Below, piece after piece: positions 31,837 through 42,200 of a DNA stretch of 51,065 nucleotides. Position 1 is the first letter of the stretch; every line of letters begins with the position of its first letter. This DNA comes from Flavobacteriales bacterium BRH_c54. Its GTDB lineage: Bacteria; Bacteroidota; Bacteroidia; Flavobacteriales_E; Vicingaceae. Below the pieces are notes generated by a model. The model searched no databases. It saw only the letters and a program-made list of their open reading frames with translations, and was not told where the DNA came from. The stretch spans positions 1-51,065 of the forward strand of contig LADZ01000013.1 in assembly GCA_000961845.1 (NCBI GenBank). Direction: 5' to 3'. The translations under genes and the position numbers were made by a program.

Positions 31837-32163
31837 TTACAGCGAGAAACTCTCCCCACAACCGCAAGTTCTATTAGCGTTAGGATTTTTAAAAATAAAG
31901 CCTTTACCATTAAGTCCACCTGAAAAATCAAGTTCTGTTCCGGCAAGGTATAGAATGCTCTTTTTGTCGCAAACGACTTTCATTCCGTTATCTTCAAAGA
32001 TTTTATCATCATCGTTCATAACATGGTCGAATGATAAATCGTAAGTCAAACCAGAGCACCCACCACCTTTAACACCCACTCTAATAAAGCTTCCTTCAGG
32101 AGCATTATCTTCTTGCATTAACTTAATTGCTTGTCTTTTTGCGTTTTCTGAAACTGTTATCAT
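31837..32163 (-). CDS. A-type Fe-S carrier (IscA/SufA/HesB family)
   Basis: 108 residues. The three conserved cysteines are at GVKGGGCSGLTYDL and the C-terminal TCGCGESFSL, which bind an Fe-S cluster for delivery to target proteins. First gene of the suf operon: the promoter at 32197-32228 predicts a leader of about 28 nt before this ATG. Whether it acts as SufA or ErpA cannot be decided from the sequence alone. Confidence 0.95.
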   Translation of the reverse strand: MITVSENAKRQAIKLMQEDNAPEGSFIRVGVKGGGCSGLTYDLSFDHVMNDDDKIFEDNGMKVVCDKKSILYLAGTELDFSGGLNGKGFIFKNPNANRTCGCGESFSL

Positions 32164-32196
32164 AATTCAATTATTTAGATTAATTCTAAATTAGGA

Positions 32197-32228
32197 CAAA
32201 AGTACCTAAAATGTGGTATTGAAACAAA
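32197..32228 (-). promoter_or_regulatory. Promoter of the suf operon
   Basis: On the minus strand: TTTG (32228-32225), exactly 20 nt, then TACTTTTG (32204-32197). Both elements match the Bacteroidota consensus. Predicted transcription start is near 32192. No clear palindromic operator was seen around it. Confidence 0.8.
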
Positions 32229-32264
32229 GAAAAAGTGAAAAAAGTAAATCTAAATTTAAATAGA

Positions 32265-32293
32265 TTGTTCAATAAATGAAATTCTTACCTTTG
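32265..32293 (+). promoter_or_regulatory. Promoter of thiL, leaderless type
   Basis: TTG (32265-32267), 18 nt, TACCTTTG (32286-32293), then only four bases to the ATG at 32298. Transcription would begin at the start codon itself. It is divergent from the suf promoter, about 40 bp away. Confidence 0.65.
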
Positions 32294-32297
32294 CCTT

Positions 32298-33359
32298 ATG
32301 TTTGAAGATAAAAATAACCCCAAAGAAATTGAGAATCTTGGTGAATTTGGATTAATCAATCACCTTACTTCTCAAATAAAATTAAAAAACCCAACTTCTG
32401 TTAAAGGTGTTGGTGATGATGCTGCTGTAATTGCACCGTCTAAAAATAAACAAATCGTGGTAACTACTGATATGTTGGTAGAGGGCATCCATTTTGATTT
32501 GATTTATACACCATTTAAGCATTTAGGATATAAGGCTGTTACAGTTAATCTTTCTGATGTTTATGCTATGAATGCAGTACCTACTCAAATTACTGTTTCT
32601 ATTGCTGTTTCTAATAAAATTTCTATTGAAGCTTTAGAAGAATTGTATGAAGGAATGTTGTTGGCTTGCGAAATTTATGGAGTTGACTTGGTTGGTGGCG
32701 ATACTACTTCATCAAATTCGGGGTTGATTATAAGTATAACTGCTGTTGGTGAAGCAGAAAAGAAAGAAATAGTTTACAGAAATGGAGCTAAAGAAAATGA
32801 TTTAATTTGTGTGTCGGGCGATTTAGGTGGTGCTTTTATGGGCTTACAGTTGCTAGAAAGAGAAAAACAAATTTTTAATGAAAATCCATCTATTCAACCT
32901 GATTTTTCGGGATACGATTATGTGTTAGAAAGACAACTAAAGCCTGAACCACGACAGGATGTTATTGAAATGTTTAAAGAATTGGGAGTTCAACCTACTT
33001 CTATGATAGATATTTCTGATGGACTTTCTTCTGAAATTATTCATATTTGTACTCAATCGGGAGTGGGGTGTACTATTTATGAAGACAAGCTTCCTATTGA
33101 CCCTTTAACGGTTTCTACAGCTGAAGAAATGAATTTAAACCCTTCTGTTTGTGCATTAAATGGTGGTGAAGATTATGAATTGCTTTTCACCATTTCTTTA
33201 GAGGATTATGAAAAGATAAAAGAACAAAAAAGAGTTGCTATTATCGGACATATAACTTCTGATAAAGGTAAGTACGAGTTTGTTTCTAATGGAGATACGG
33301 TTCATGAACTTACTGCTCAAGGGTGGAATGCCATCTTGAAAAAAGAGGATGAAAACTAA
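32298..33359 (+). CDS. thiL: Thiamine-monophosphate kinase
   Basis: 353 residues, full length. It phosphorylates thiamine monophosphate to the active cofactor thiamine pyrophosphate. Metal and nucleotide sites are visible: GVGDDAAVI, VVTTDMLVEGIHFDLIYTP, VNLSDVYAMNA, GVDLVGGDTTSS, then DISDGLSSEIIHI and ALNGGEDYELLFTI, all typical. No other thiamine genes lie near. The promoter leaves essentially no leader, so no TPP riboswitch precedes it. Confidence 0.96.
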   Translation: MFEDKNNPKEIENLGEFGLINHLTSQIKLKNPTSVKGVGDDAAVIAPSKNKQIVVTTDMLVEGIHFDLIYTPFKHLGYKAVTVNLSDVYAMNAVPTQITVSIAVSNKISIEALEELYEGMLLACEIYGVDLVGGDTTSSNSGLIISITAVGEAEKKEIVYRNGAKENDLICVSGDLGGAFMGLQLLEREKQIFNENPSIQPDFSGYDYVLERQLKPEPRQDVIEMFKELGVQPTSMIDISDGLSSEIIHICTQSGVGCTIYEDKLPIDPLTVSTAEEMNLNPSVCALNGGEDYELLFTISLEDYEKIKEQKRVAIIGHITSDKGKYEFVSNGDTVHELTAQGWNAILKKEDEN

Positions 33360-33399
33360 GGTGTTGATTAAGATGTATTTTACATCAATTTGTTTTCAT

Positions 33400-33407
33400 T
33401 AACTTTA
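33400..33407 (+). promoter_or_regulatory. Possible -7 element (TAACTTTA), leaderless spacing
   Basis: One mismatch to TAnnTTTG, ending exactly four bases before the ATG at 33412, the same geometry as thiL and the archaemetzincin gene. The -33 element is unclear. Confidence 0.35.
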
Positions 33408-33411
33408 CCAA

Positions 33412-34437
33412 ATGGCACTTTTGAAACATGATAATATTAGTATTTTAAAGAAAATCACTTTTGTCAGAGGGATTAATATTATCGGATTATATTTCAGTTA
33501 TCATCTTTCAAAACTTACCAAATCGGGAAAAATAGTAGGCTTACCTATGAGTTTAACTATTGAACCTACAACAGCTTGTAATTTGGGTTGTCCTGAGTGT
33601 CCGAGCGGACTAAAACAATTTTCTCGTCCCGAAGGGAATCTTAAAAATCCATTTTACCAACAGACCATAAATAAGGTAAAAAAACATGTTTTTTACCTGA
33701 ATTTTTATTTTCAGGGAGAGCCGTTTATTAATCCTAACTTTTTGGATATGGTAACTTATGCCAATCAACAAAATATTTATACGGCTACATCAACCAATGC
33801 ACATTTTTTTACAGATGAAACAGCTAAAAAAACTATAGAATCGGGATTGGACAGATTGATTATTTCTATTGATGGTATTACTCAAGAAGTGTATGAGAAT
33901 TATCGTATTCATGGAAAGTTAGATAAGGTGTTGGCTGGAACAAAAAATATCTTGAAATGGAAAAAAGAGCTTCAATCTAAAACGCCTTATGTTATTTTTC
34001 AGTTTTTGGTAGTAAAACCCAATGAGCATCAAATTGAAGAAGCAAAGTTATTGGCAAAAGAGTTGGGTGTTGATGAAATTCGTTTTAAAACGGCTCAGGT
34101 ATATAACTACGAAAACGGAAATCCACTTATTCCGGAAAATGAAAAATATTCCCGCTATAAAAAACTGCCTAACGGAAAATTCACTTTAAAAAACAAAATG
34201 CTCAATGAATGTTGGCGTATGTGGAGTTCATGTGTAATTACATGGGATGGAAAGGTGGTGCCTTGTTGTTTTGATAAAGATGCGCAACATCAGTTAGGCG
34301 ATGTGTCAATATCCAATTTTAAAGAACTTTGGAAATCTGAGGTGTACCAATCGTTTAGAAAAAACATATTGACTAACAGACAAGCTATAGATATTTGTAA
34401 AAATTGCACCGAAGGAACTAAAGTTTTTGAAGGGTAA
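33412..34437 (+). CDS. Radical SAM protein with SPASM domain
   Basis: 341 residues. The radical SAM cluster motif C-x3-C-x2-C is in TTACNLGCPECPSG (about residues 58-68), with the GEP-type stretch FQGEPFINP for SAM binding. The C-terminal SPASM part has CWRMWSSCVITWDGKVVPCC and a closing CKNC, which bind auxiliary Fe-S clusters. SPASM enzymes modify peptides or carbohydrates. No precursor-peptide gene lies beside it, so the substrate is unknown. It is preceded by thiL after 52 nt, with its own weak -7 box. Confidence 0.88.
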   Translation: MALLKHDNISILKKITFVRGINIIGLYFSYHLSKLTKSGKIVGLPMSLTIEPTTACNLGCPECPSGLKQFSRPEGNLKNPFYQQTINKVKKHVFYLNFYFQGEPFINPNFLDMVTYANQQNIYTATSTNAHFFTDETAKKTIESGLDRLIISIDGITQEVYENYRIHGKLDKVLAGTKNILKWKKELQSKTPYVIFQFLVVKPNEHQIEEAKLLAKELGVDEIRFKTAQVYNYENGNPLIPENEKYSRYKKLPNGKFTLKNKMLNECWRMWSSCVITWDGKVVPCCFDKDAQHQLGDVSISNFKELWKSEVYQSFRKNILTNRQAIDICKNCTEGTKVFEG

Positions 34438-34468
34438 ATTTTGACAATTATTTTTAATATTGAAAGTA

Positions 34469-34499
34469 TTGTTATAATTATTAAAAAGCATTATTATTG
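34469..34499 (+). promoter_or_regulatory. Putative promoter of the first T9SS cargo gene
   Basis: TTG (34469-34471), 20 nt, TATTATTG (34492-34499; one mismatch to TAnnTTTG). The predicted start near 34504 leaves a leader of about 23 nt before the ATG at 34527. Confidence 0.45.
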
Positions 34500-34526
34500 C
34501 AATAAACCAAAAATTAAATCAAACCT

Positions 34527-35840
34527 ATGAAAAAAAATTACAAATTTTTATTATTAGCTTTAAGTATTGTTGGAGTTACATCTTTTACAAAAGCACAATT
34601 GGCCATAGACACATTAGCTATTCAAGATTTTGAAATAACACCTGCAACACCTACGTGGAATTTTACTGGTCCAGTTGTTTATAATAGCGGAACAAGTTCT
34701 GCATCAGCAGCACCACCAAATAGTCCTATTGGCATAAATAGTTCAAGAGCATGGGAAACAACTTCAGTTTCAGGAGGGCTTATTTTAGACTTTGATAACA
34801 TTACCATTCCTTTGGGCTACGATAGTGTACGTGTAAATTTTAGATTGGCAGCAATGAACCTTAATGGTAGTACTGGAGGTCCCGATAATTTAGATTATGT
34901 TTTGGTGGAGTATAGTATTGATGGAGGAAATACTTTTGTAAGTCGACTACGAATTAGAGGAGCTACTGCAAATAATAGCTTTTGGGGATATGACGCAACG
35001 GGTGTTGCAAAAGTAAATTATTTACCCGCTTCTGAAACGATGTTTCAACCAGCAAATTCAGGACTGCAAACCACAGAGGGTTATAGTATTTGTGAAATTG
35101 CTTTTCCGGGTTCTATTACGCAAGTTCAGATAAGAATAACTGGTCGTTCAAGCTCAAGTTCAGATACTTGGTTGGTTGACAATTTAATATTAACGGGTGA
35201 GAACTCATGTAGTCCTGTAACTTCAGGCGTTAATGAGAATGTTTGTTTTGGTTCTGACTTTACCTATGCTGATGGAACGATTTCTACTAACATTGTTACA
35301 AATGAAAATCATACTTCTATATTAACTGGGGCAGCAGCTAATGGTTGTGATAGTATTGTAACAGAAAATTTAACAGTTATTCTTGTTGATGTTTCAACTA
35401 CATTAAATGGAAATGATATTACAGCAAACGCTACAGGGGCAAGTTATAATTGGATTGATTGTAATGGAATGAATTACACAGGAACAACAACACAAACTTT
35501 TACAGCAGCAATTTCAGGTGATTATGCTGTTGAAGTAACTCAAAACGGATGTATTGATACCTCAGCATGTACAAATGTAAATGTGGTTGGTATTGCTGAA
35601 AACTCTTTTCAGTTAATATCACTTTTCCCGAACCCTACAAATGAAAATATAACTATTAATGCTCAAAAAAGCTTGGTTAGTAGTGTGGAAGTATATAATG
35701 AATTAGGTCAATTGGTATTGGTAAAACAATCGGTAAATTCATCTACAATAAATATTATGATGCCTAAGAAAAATGGTATTTATTTTGTTAAAATTATCCT
35801 TGAACATGACACCTTAGTTCAACGAGTGATAAAGTTTTGA
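34527..35840 (+). CDS. Secreted protein with T9SS type A sorting domain
   Basis: 437 residues. Signal peptide at 1-24 (VGVTSFTKAQ). The N-terminal half is a beta-sandwich, jellyroll-like region (about 30-230: SVSGGLILDFDNITIPLGYD and VLVEYSIDGGNTFVS, ending DTWLVDNLILTGE). A short cysteine-bearing linker domain follows (CSPVTSGVNENVCFG, GCDSIVTENLTV), then the C-terminal T9SS sorting domain from about 365 (LFPNPTNENITIN, VEVYNELGQLVL, GIYFVKIILE, VQRVIKF). The protein would cross the outer membrane through the type IX machinery and be attached to the surface or released. No catalytic motif is seen; a binding or adhesive role is likely. Confidence 0.85.
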   Translation: MKKNYKFLLLALSIVGVTSFTKAQLAIDTLAIQDFEITPATPTWNFTGPVVYNSGTSSASAAPPNSPIGINSSRAWETTSVSGGLILDFDNITIPLGYDSVRVNFRLAAMNLNGSTGGPDNLDYVLVEYSIDGGNTFVSRLRIRGATANNSFWGYDATGVAKVNYLPASETMFQPANSGLQTTEGYSICEIAFPGSITQVQIRITGRSSSSSDTWLVDNLILTGENSCSPVTSGVNENVCFGSDFTYADGTISTNIVTNENHTSILTGAAANGCDSIVTENLTVILVDVSTTLNGNDITANATGASYNWIDCNGMNYTGTTTQTFTAAISGDYAVEVTQNGCIDTSACTNVNVVGIAENSFQLISLFPNPTNENITINAQKSLVSSVEVYNELGQLVLVKQSVNSSTINIMMPKKNGIYFVKIILEHDTLVQRVIKF

Positions 35841-35860
35841 TATAAAAAACAAAATTTATT

Positions 35861-35893
35861 AAAAGTGGCTATTTTACAATAGCCACTTTTTTT
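35861..35893. terminator. Bidirectional terminator between two convergent T9SS cargo genes
   Basis: AAAAGTGGCTATT (35861-35873) and AATAGCCACTTTT (35878-35890) form a perfect 13-bp stem with a 4-nt loop, flanked by A and T tracts. The stop codon of the minus-strand gene (35869-35871) lies inside the stem. Confidence 0.88.
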
Positions 35894-38800
35894 ATTTCTT
35901 TCTCTCCGTTGTTATCTAGTAATGTCACTAAATATACCGCTTCGCTCCAGTTGGTTGTATTAATTTTTTCATAAGTTGAATTAGCTATGTTTTTGGAAAA
36001 AATTAATTTGCCGGATAAATCTCTAATTTCAACTTCAGTATATTTTTTAGTAGCTAAAAACTCCATTTGGATATAGTTATCTATTGTCCATATTTTAATT
36101 TCATTTGATGTTATTTCATCAACAGATACAACGGTATTACTAACGGTAATCAGCTTGTCAATTTCCTGATAACAATTGCTGTTTTGAGAAGCTCTTAGTT
36201 TTGCTAAATACGAACCAGGTTGCATGTAAGCATGTGCTGGACTGGCTAACGTTGAAGTATTTCCATCACCAAAATTCCACAAATAATTGATTGCATTAGT
36301 TGATTGATTATTGAAGTTAACTTGCTCGTTAATAGCAAAAGTATCTTTAGCAGTGGTGAATGTTGCAACTATTGGTAACGGATTGGTTAGTTCTACTGTG
36401 TCTATTGTATTTCCACAAAGTGCATCTGTGGTTTCAATAGTATAGATTCCATTAGCAAGGTTACTTAGTGTATCATACATCAATACATTGTTTTTGGATG
36501 ACACTACATTATTGTTAGCATTTCTCCACGTAATATCAAAAGGAGAAGTGCTGTTTTTTGCAAAAGCTATTTCACCATCTTGTTGGTTTACACAGCTAAT
36601 TTCATTGATGTCGATATTTTTTGGAGCTCCAATGTGTAATAAAAACCTAGCAGAAACAGTAGTGTCGTATAAGGTAATATTTATAGTGTTGATTTGATTC
36701 AAATCATACATGTTTCCTGTTTGTAAATCTTCCAAAATCAAACAAGAAATATTGCCTAAGTCTGAAATGTTTTCTATTTCGATAGTATGTGTTCCTGTAA
36801 CACCTGTAAGTATTTTTATGGGTACATTAATTTCTTGTTCAGGTAGTTGATTAATAGAAAACATATCATTATTCATAATACTTGCTATCATGGGTAATAG
36901 CGTGTTGTCAGAAGGCAATTTATGAGCATCAAAACCACCATCATATTGGTTAGTGGTGTTATTATTAAAATGAATTATCATTTCGTCACTTCCATTAGCG
37001 TTAGTAGTAATAATTTTGAATGGTTGGTTATTTATTGTTTTCAAAAAACTACCGGTTGTACTTGTTTTGGAAGCTTCTCTAAATGTAATAGTTGCTGAGC
37101 CATTAGCACTTTGTACCCAAAAAGCCTGAGAAGAAGCAATAATATTAGAGCCTCCGTTGGTGCCAAAGCCTGCAACATAACTGGCAAATTGTTGATTGTC
37201 AGGGTTCCAAATGTAAATTGCTGCATTAATTCCTGTTTTTAAAATGTTGGTATTATCCCAATCAATAGAAGATGGATAAGGGTTTGCTACCATGTTCCAA
37301 CCATCTTCTGCTGGTAATCCGGAATTAGTATATGAGAGTGGTAAGTTTATATTACCAACATTTGGTGGGCCTGTAACATCAACGGTAAATGGTTGAGTTC
37401 CTGTAATGGTATCTCCACTCCAAACCCAAAGTCCTTCGCCAACTCCAATAATATCTGAAGCACTGCTAGGAGGTACAAAACCATTGCTTTGAGCTCCCGG
37501 TAAACTTTCATCATAAAAATAAATAGAAGGCCAAGGGTTAGCAGCTGTTGGCCAATTTGGAAAATCCGATCCAGGGAAGCCACTAGTAATAAAGCTACTA
37601 CTTAAATCGGCAATAGAAGCTCCTGCAACAGATGAACCTAAAAATCTCCAATTAGTAGCTCCTGCATCTATATATCGTTGCATGGTAATGTTTCCAGATA
37701 TAGGATTAAAGAAATTACAAGTTGCAATAGTGCTAAACACATTGTTTCCCGTTGAAGGATTTGGTCCATCACTAAAAATTACTGTATTATTTAAGGAAAG
37801 TGTATAAGTGTTTTCATTTTCATAAATACCAGCTGTATATCGAAGTCTTAATGTTGATCCTGCAGGAACATAAATATCGCTTGATGAGTTAGAACGTTTG
37901 GCAAAGAAATCACCTACAGGCACATTATCAATGTAAGCGGTAATATAAGCACCATTCCAACTGTCGCCATAACTGTCAAACATGTCTAATGTATATTTAC
38001 ACTTTGTAGTTAGTTCGTCAATTCTGGCCGTTCCGGCTGAATCAGAGATAAGTGTTAAAGCATTATTAGTATTAAAATTTCCGGTGGCAATTCCAATTTT
38101 TAAAGTACCTGTTAAATTTACATTTCCTGAAGCAATAACAGCTCCATTTATATTATCAATAGTTAAATCATAAATTTTTTGTGTACCGTTTAAGTTTAAA
38201 TTATTTACTACATCACCTTTAAATGTTATGTTTCCTGTTGAAGGAACAAAAGCACCATTATTTGTAAAATCAGCATGTACATTTATATTCGATCCTGGAG
38301 TAAAAGAAAGAGTTGCCCCATTATTTAAGGTTAAATTTTTACAAACAGCAGTTATTCCTGTTACAACTGGTGAGTTTGGCGTTCCTGCAGGAATTAATGC
38401 ATTCATTTCTGCTGTTGGTACTTTAGCATCCCAGTTATTTTGGTTAAACCAATTATTGCTTACAGAACCATTCCATGTGGAAGTTGATTTAAAAATAAAT
38501 TGAATTTGAGGTTTGTAGTTGACTCTAGTAGTTGTTGTTTGCCCACATATACTTCCTCCATTATCATCTAAACGGTACCGATACCCTCTATTAGAAGTAA
38601 AAATTCTACATTGACCTGACGCATCCCAACTAGGTTGTACTTGTGACCAACAAATTTCAATAGCAATATTTTGTGTTCCATTCCAATTAAAAGGTGTGTC
38701 AAAAATAATCATGTCATAATCTCCCGGTTCCGGAGCGTAGGTAAAAGCGTTTTTAACGGTTGTCCAACCCGTAGTACCTAAACTATTAGATGCATTTGCA

Positions 38801-39084
38801 GCATTAGTATGTTTAATTTTAACCGTATATCCGGGGATGTTAAATAATGGATTGGTAGTAATAAAGAAACCTAATTGGGTTAACGTATTTGCTCCGGTTA
38901 CACCTGCTGCATTTATTTCTGTTCTTGTGTAAACAAATTGAGCCACTTGCCTTCTATAATATGTATTTATGGGAGAGGCTTGGGTGATAGTGTTTTCGGC
39001 TGTACCTGTACCTATTTGTATGGCTTGGCTATTAGCTTCTGAATAAAATATTACAGCTATAAGAATAAGTATAAATCGTTTCAT
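35869..39084 (-). CDS. Large secreted multidomain protein with PKD domain and T9SS sorting domain
   Basis: 1071 residues. Signal peptide at 1-20 (IFYSEANSQ). Order of regions: an N-terminal beta domain (about 20-195), a repetitive strand region with GNITFKGDVVNNLNLNG (about 205-330), a DSYGDSWNGAYITAYIDN module (about 345-435) resembling Ca-binding CUB-like folds, a long region typical of Bacteroidota surface proteins (DGWNMVANPYPSSIDWDN, about 450-680), a PKD domain (about 900-985, YLWNFGDGNTSTLASPAHAY), and a C-terminal type A sorting domain (about 1000-1071, VEIRDLSGKLIFS ending KVAIVK). Probably a surface adhesin or matrix protein. A TAATTTTA box at 39098-39091 on the minus strand lies almost directly before the ATG. 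Confidence 0.85.
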   Translation of the reverse strand: MKRFILILIAVIFYSEANSQAIQIGTGTAENTITQASPINTYYRRQVAQFVYTRTEINAAGVTGANTLTQLGFFITTNPLFNIPGYTVKIKHTNAANASNSLGTTGWTTVKNAFTYAPEPGDYDMIIFDTPFNWNGTQNIAIEICWSQVQPSWDASGQCRIFTSNRGYRYRLDDNGGSICGQTTTTRVNYKPQIQFIFKSTSTWNGSVSNNWFNQNNWDAKVPTAEMNALIPAGTPNSPVVTGITAVCKNLTLNNGATLSFTPGSNINVHADFTNNGAFVPSTGNITFKGDVVNNLNLNGTQKIYDLTIDNINGAVIASGNVNLTGTLKIGIATGNFNTNNALTLISDSAGTARIDELTTKCKYTLDMFDSYGDSWNGAYITAYIDNVPVGDFFAKRSNSSSDIYVPAGSTLRLRYTAGIYENENTYTLSLNNTVIFSDGPNPSTGNNVFSTIATCNFFNPISGNITMQRYIDAGATNWRFLGSSVAGASIADLSSSFITSGFPGSDFPNWPTAANPWPSIYFYDESLPGAQSNGFVPPSSASDIIGVGEGLWVWSGDTITGTQPFTVDVTGPPNVGNINLPLSYTNSGLPAEDGWNMVANPYPSSIDWDNTNILKTGINAAIYIWNPDNQQFASYVAGFGTNGGSNIIASSQAFWVQSANGSATITFREASKTSTTGSFLKTINNQPFKIITTNANGSDEMIIHFNNNTTNQYDGGFDAHKLPSDNTLLPMIASIMNNDMFSINQLPEQEINVPIKILTGVTGTHTIEIENISDLGNISCLILEDLQTGNMYDLNQINTINITLYDTTVSARFLLHIGAPKNIDINEISCVNQQDGEIAFAKNSTSPFDITWRNANNNVVSSKNNVLMYDTLSNLANGIYTIETTDALCGNTIDTVELTNPLPIVATFTTAKDTFAINEQVNFNNQSTNAINYLWNFGDGNTSTLASPAHAYMQPGSYLAKLRASQNSNCYQEIDKLITVSNTVVSVDEITSNEIKIWTIDNYIQMEFLATKKYTEVEIRDLSGKLIFSKNIANSTYEKINTTNWSEAVYLVTLLDNNGEKEIKKVAIVK

Positions 39085-39274
39085 AATAAGTAAAATTACG
39101 TAGTAAAATCAGATGTAAATTAAGTAAAAATATTTCAAACAACCTAATAAATAAGTAATTATACTTATGTTAAATGAGATGAAAGGCTGTTAATTATTGA
39201 TGAAAAACCTTTGTTTGTCGATTAATTTTTCTAAGAAGTATGCGAAATGAGAAATGTAGTTTAAAAATGAATAG

Positions 39275-39282
39275 TAATTTTG
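39275..39282 (+). promoter_or_regulatory. -7 promoter element (TAATTTTG) of mfd
   Basis: Exact TAnnTTTG match ending six bases before the mfd ATG at 39289, so the mRNA would have only about two leader bases. Confidence 0.5.
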
Positions 39283-39288
39283 TACTTA

Positions 39289-42200
39289 ATGAATTCAAGC
39301 AATATAAAATCTATTTATCTTAACACATCTCAGACTAAAAGAATAGTTCAGCAATTTCAAGAGAATGAACTTTCTCATATTCATTTAAAAGGATTGTTAG
39401 GTTCTGCAACTGCATTTTATGTAAATGCCGTTTACGAAAATTTGCCTCTTAATTTTTTTATTGTTCTTAACGATAAAGAAGAAGCAGCTTATTTTTTTAA
39501 TGATTTAGAGCGAGTTGTTGGCGGAGATAAAGTACTTTTTTTTCCTAATTCATACAGAAATCCTTATCAGGTAGAACAAACAGATAATGCTAATGTATTA
39601 ATGCGTGCTGAGGTGCTTGGCGCATTAAGCAAATCATCATCTACCAAGCTTGTAGTTACTTATCCGGCAGCACTTTCTGAAAAAGTAATTACCAAAAAAA
39701 TACTCAAAAAAAATACGCTTAAACTAAAAGTGGAAGAAGAAATTCCATTAAGTAATTTAATAGAAAAATTAAACGAATATCAGTTTGAACGGGTTGATTT
39801 TGTGGTAGAACCCGGACAGTTTTCTATAAGAGGAGGAATTGTAGATGTGTTTTCTTTCTCCAACGAAAACCCCTACAGAATTGAATTTTTTGGTGATGAA
39901 ATTGCCTCTGTAAGAAGTTTTGACCCCGTTTCGCAATTGAGTATAAAAAATTATCAGAAAGTAACTATTCTACCAAACATTCAGAATTCGATGTTGGAAG
40001 AAATGAGAATCTCTATTTTAAACTATTTACCTAAAAATACTATAGTTTGGACTAAAGATATTGCACTTATTACAGCTCAATTAGAAAAAGATTTTACTAA
40101 TGCACAAGAAGCATATAAAAAAGTGGAAAATTCTCCTTTGGCACATTTAATTCCCGAAGAAATCTACTATCAAAAAAATAACTTCTCAGAAGATATTGTT
40201 GCTAAAAATACCATTGAGTTTGGCAATCAATTTCAGTTACAAACTGATTTAGAAATTCAATTTAATCTGCAAGTTCAGCCTATTTTCAATAAAAATTTTG
40301 ACTTATTACATCAAGATTTATTAGAAAAAAGAGAACAGGGATACAAAGTGTCTGTTTTGGCTGATAGTTCTAAACAAATAGAACGTTTGTCTGCTATTTT
40401 TGAAGATATTGGCAAAGCCTTAGATTTTAATTCTATTTTGCTTACACTACATGAAGGATTTATTGATAACGACAACAAAATTGCACTTTATACCGACCAT
40501 CAGATTTTTAATCGATACCAACGATTTCATCTTAAAGATAGTTATAAGAAAAAATCAGAAAGCCTTACTTTAAAAGAGCTTCATGGCTTGTCTCCCGGAG
40601 ATTTTATTACTCATATAGACCATGGTGTTGGGCGATTTTCCGGCTTAGAAAAAATTGATGTGAACGGCAAACAACAAGAAGCCATTAGAATTGTTTATGC
40701 CAATAACGATTTGCTTTACGTAAGCATTCATTCTTTGCATAAAGTAACCAAGTTTGTCGGAAAAGATGGAATTCCTCCAAGTGTGAACAAATTAGGTTCT
40801 CCACAGTGGCAAACTGCCAAACAAAAAACTAAATCTAAAATAAAAGAAGTAGCTTTTGATTTAATTAAACTTTATGCCGAAAGAAAATCAAAAAAAGGCT
40901 ACCAATTTATGCCTGACACGTATTTGCAAGACGAGTTGGAAGCTTCTTTTATTTATGAAGATACGCCTGATCAGCTTAAAGCTACACAAGACGTGAAAAA
41001 AGATATGGAAGCAGATTTTCCTATGGATAGGTTAATTTGTGGGGATGTTGGTTTTGGTAAAACTGAAGTAGCCATAAGAGCAGCTTTTAAGGCAGTTGCT
41101 GATAGTAAACAAGTCGCGATATTAGTTCCAACTACTATTTTAGCATTACAGCATTATAAAACGTTTAAAGAAAGATTGAAAGATTTTCCTTGTAAGGTAG
41201 ATTACATCAATCGTTTTAAAACAAAAAAACAACAGACAGATACGCTAAAAAAATTAAGTGAAGGTCAGGTAGATATTTTAATTGGCACACACAGAATTGT
41301 TGGAAATGATGTGAAATTTAAAGATTTAGGGTTGTTGATAATTGATGAAGAACAGAAATTTGGTGTTTCGGTAAAAGATAAATTGAAAACCATAAAAGCT
41401 AATGTAGATACCCTTACACTTACAGCAACACCAATACCTAGAACTTTGCAGTTTTCATTAATGGCAGCAAGAGACTTGTCTAATATTAATACACCACCAC
41501 CCAACCGACAACCTGTAGAAACCAAATTGGTTACTTTTAATGAAGAACTTATTCGTGATGCTATTATTTATGAAACTTCAAGAAGAGGACAGGTTTTTAT
41601 CGTAAACAATAGAGTGGAAAACATAAAAGAAGTTGCGGGCATGGTTCAGCGTCTTTGTCCGAATGTAAGTGTTTTAACTGCTCACGGACAAATGAAAGGA
41701 CCTGAGTTAGAGCAAAAAATGGCAGCTTTTGTGGAAGGTCAATATGATGTGTTGATTGCTACTACTATTATTGAGTCCGGATTGGATATTCCAAATGCTA
41801 ATACCATTATTATTTTAAATGCCAATCATTTTGGGATGAGTGATTTGCACCAAATGAGAGGTAGGGTAGGAAGGTCTAACAAAAAAGCATTTTGTTACTT
41901 AATGGCACCTCCATTACATACCTTAACTATGGAAGCCCGAAAAAGATTAACAGCTCTTGAGCAGTTTTCTGAATTGGGTAGTGGTTTCCAAATTGCTATG
42001 CGAGATTTAGACATTAGAGGAGCTGGAAATTTATTGGGAGCCGAGCAAAGTGGTTTTATTTCTGAGATTGGGTTTGATGTATATCAAAAAATATTGCAAG
42101 AAGCCATAGATGAGCTGAAAGAAAATGAATTTAAAGAGTTGTATGCCGAAGAATTAAAAACCAAAAACTTTGTAAAAGATTGCCAAATAGAAACTGATTT

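Noticed and set aside
32164-32297. TPP riboswitch before thiL
   Set aside because: The promoter leaves no leader RNA, and the spacer has no riboswitch-like conserved elements.
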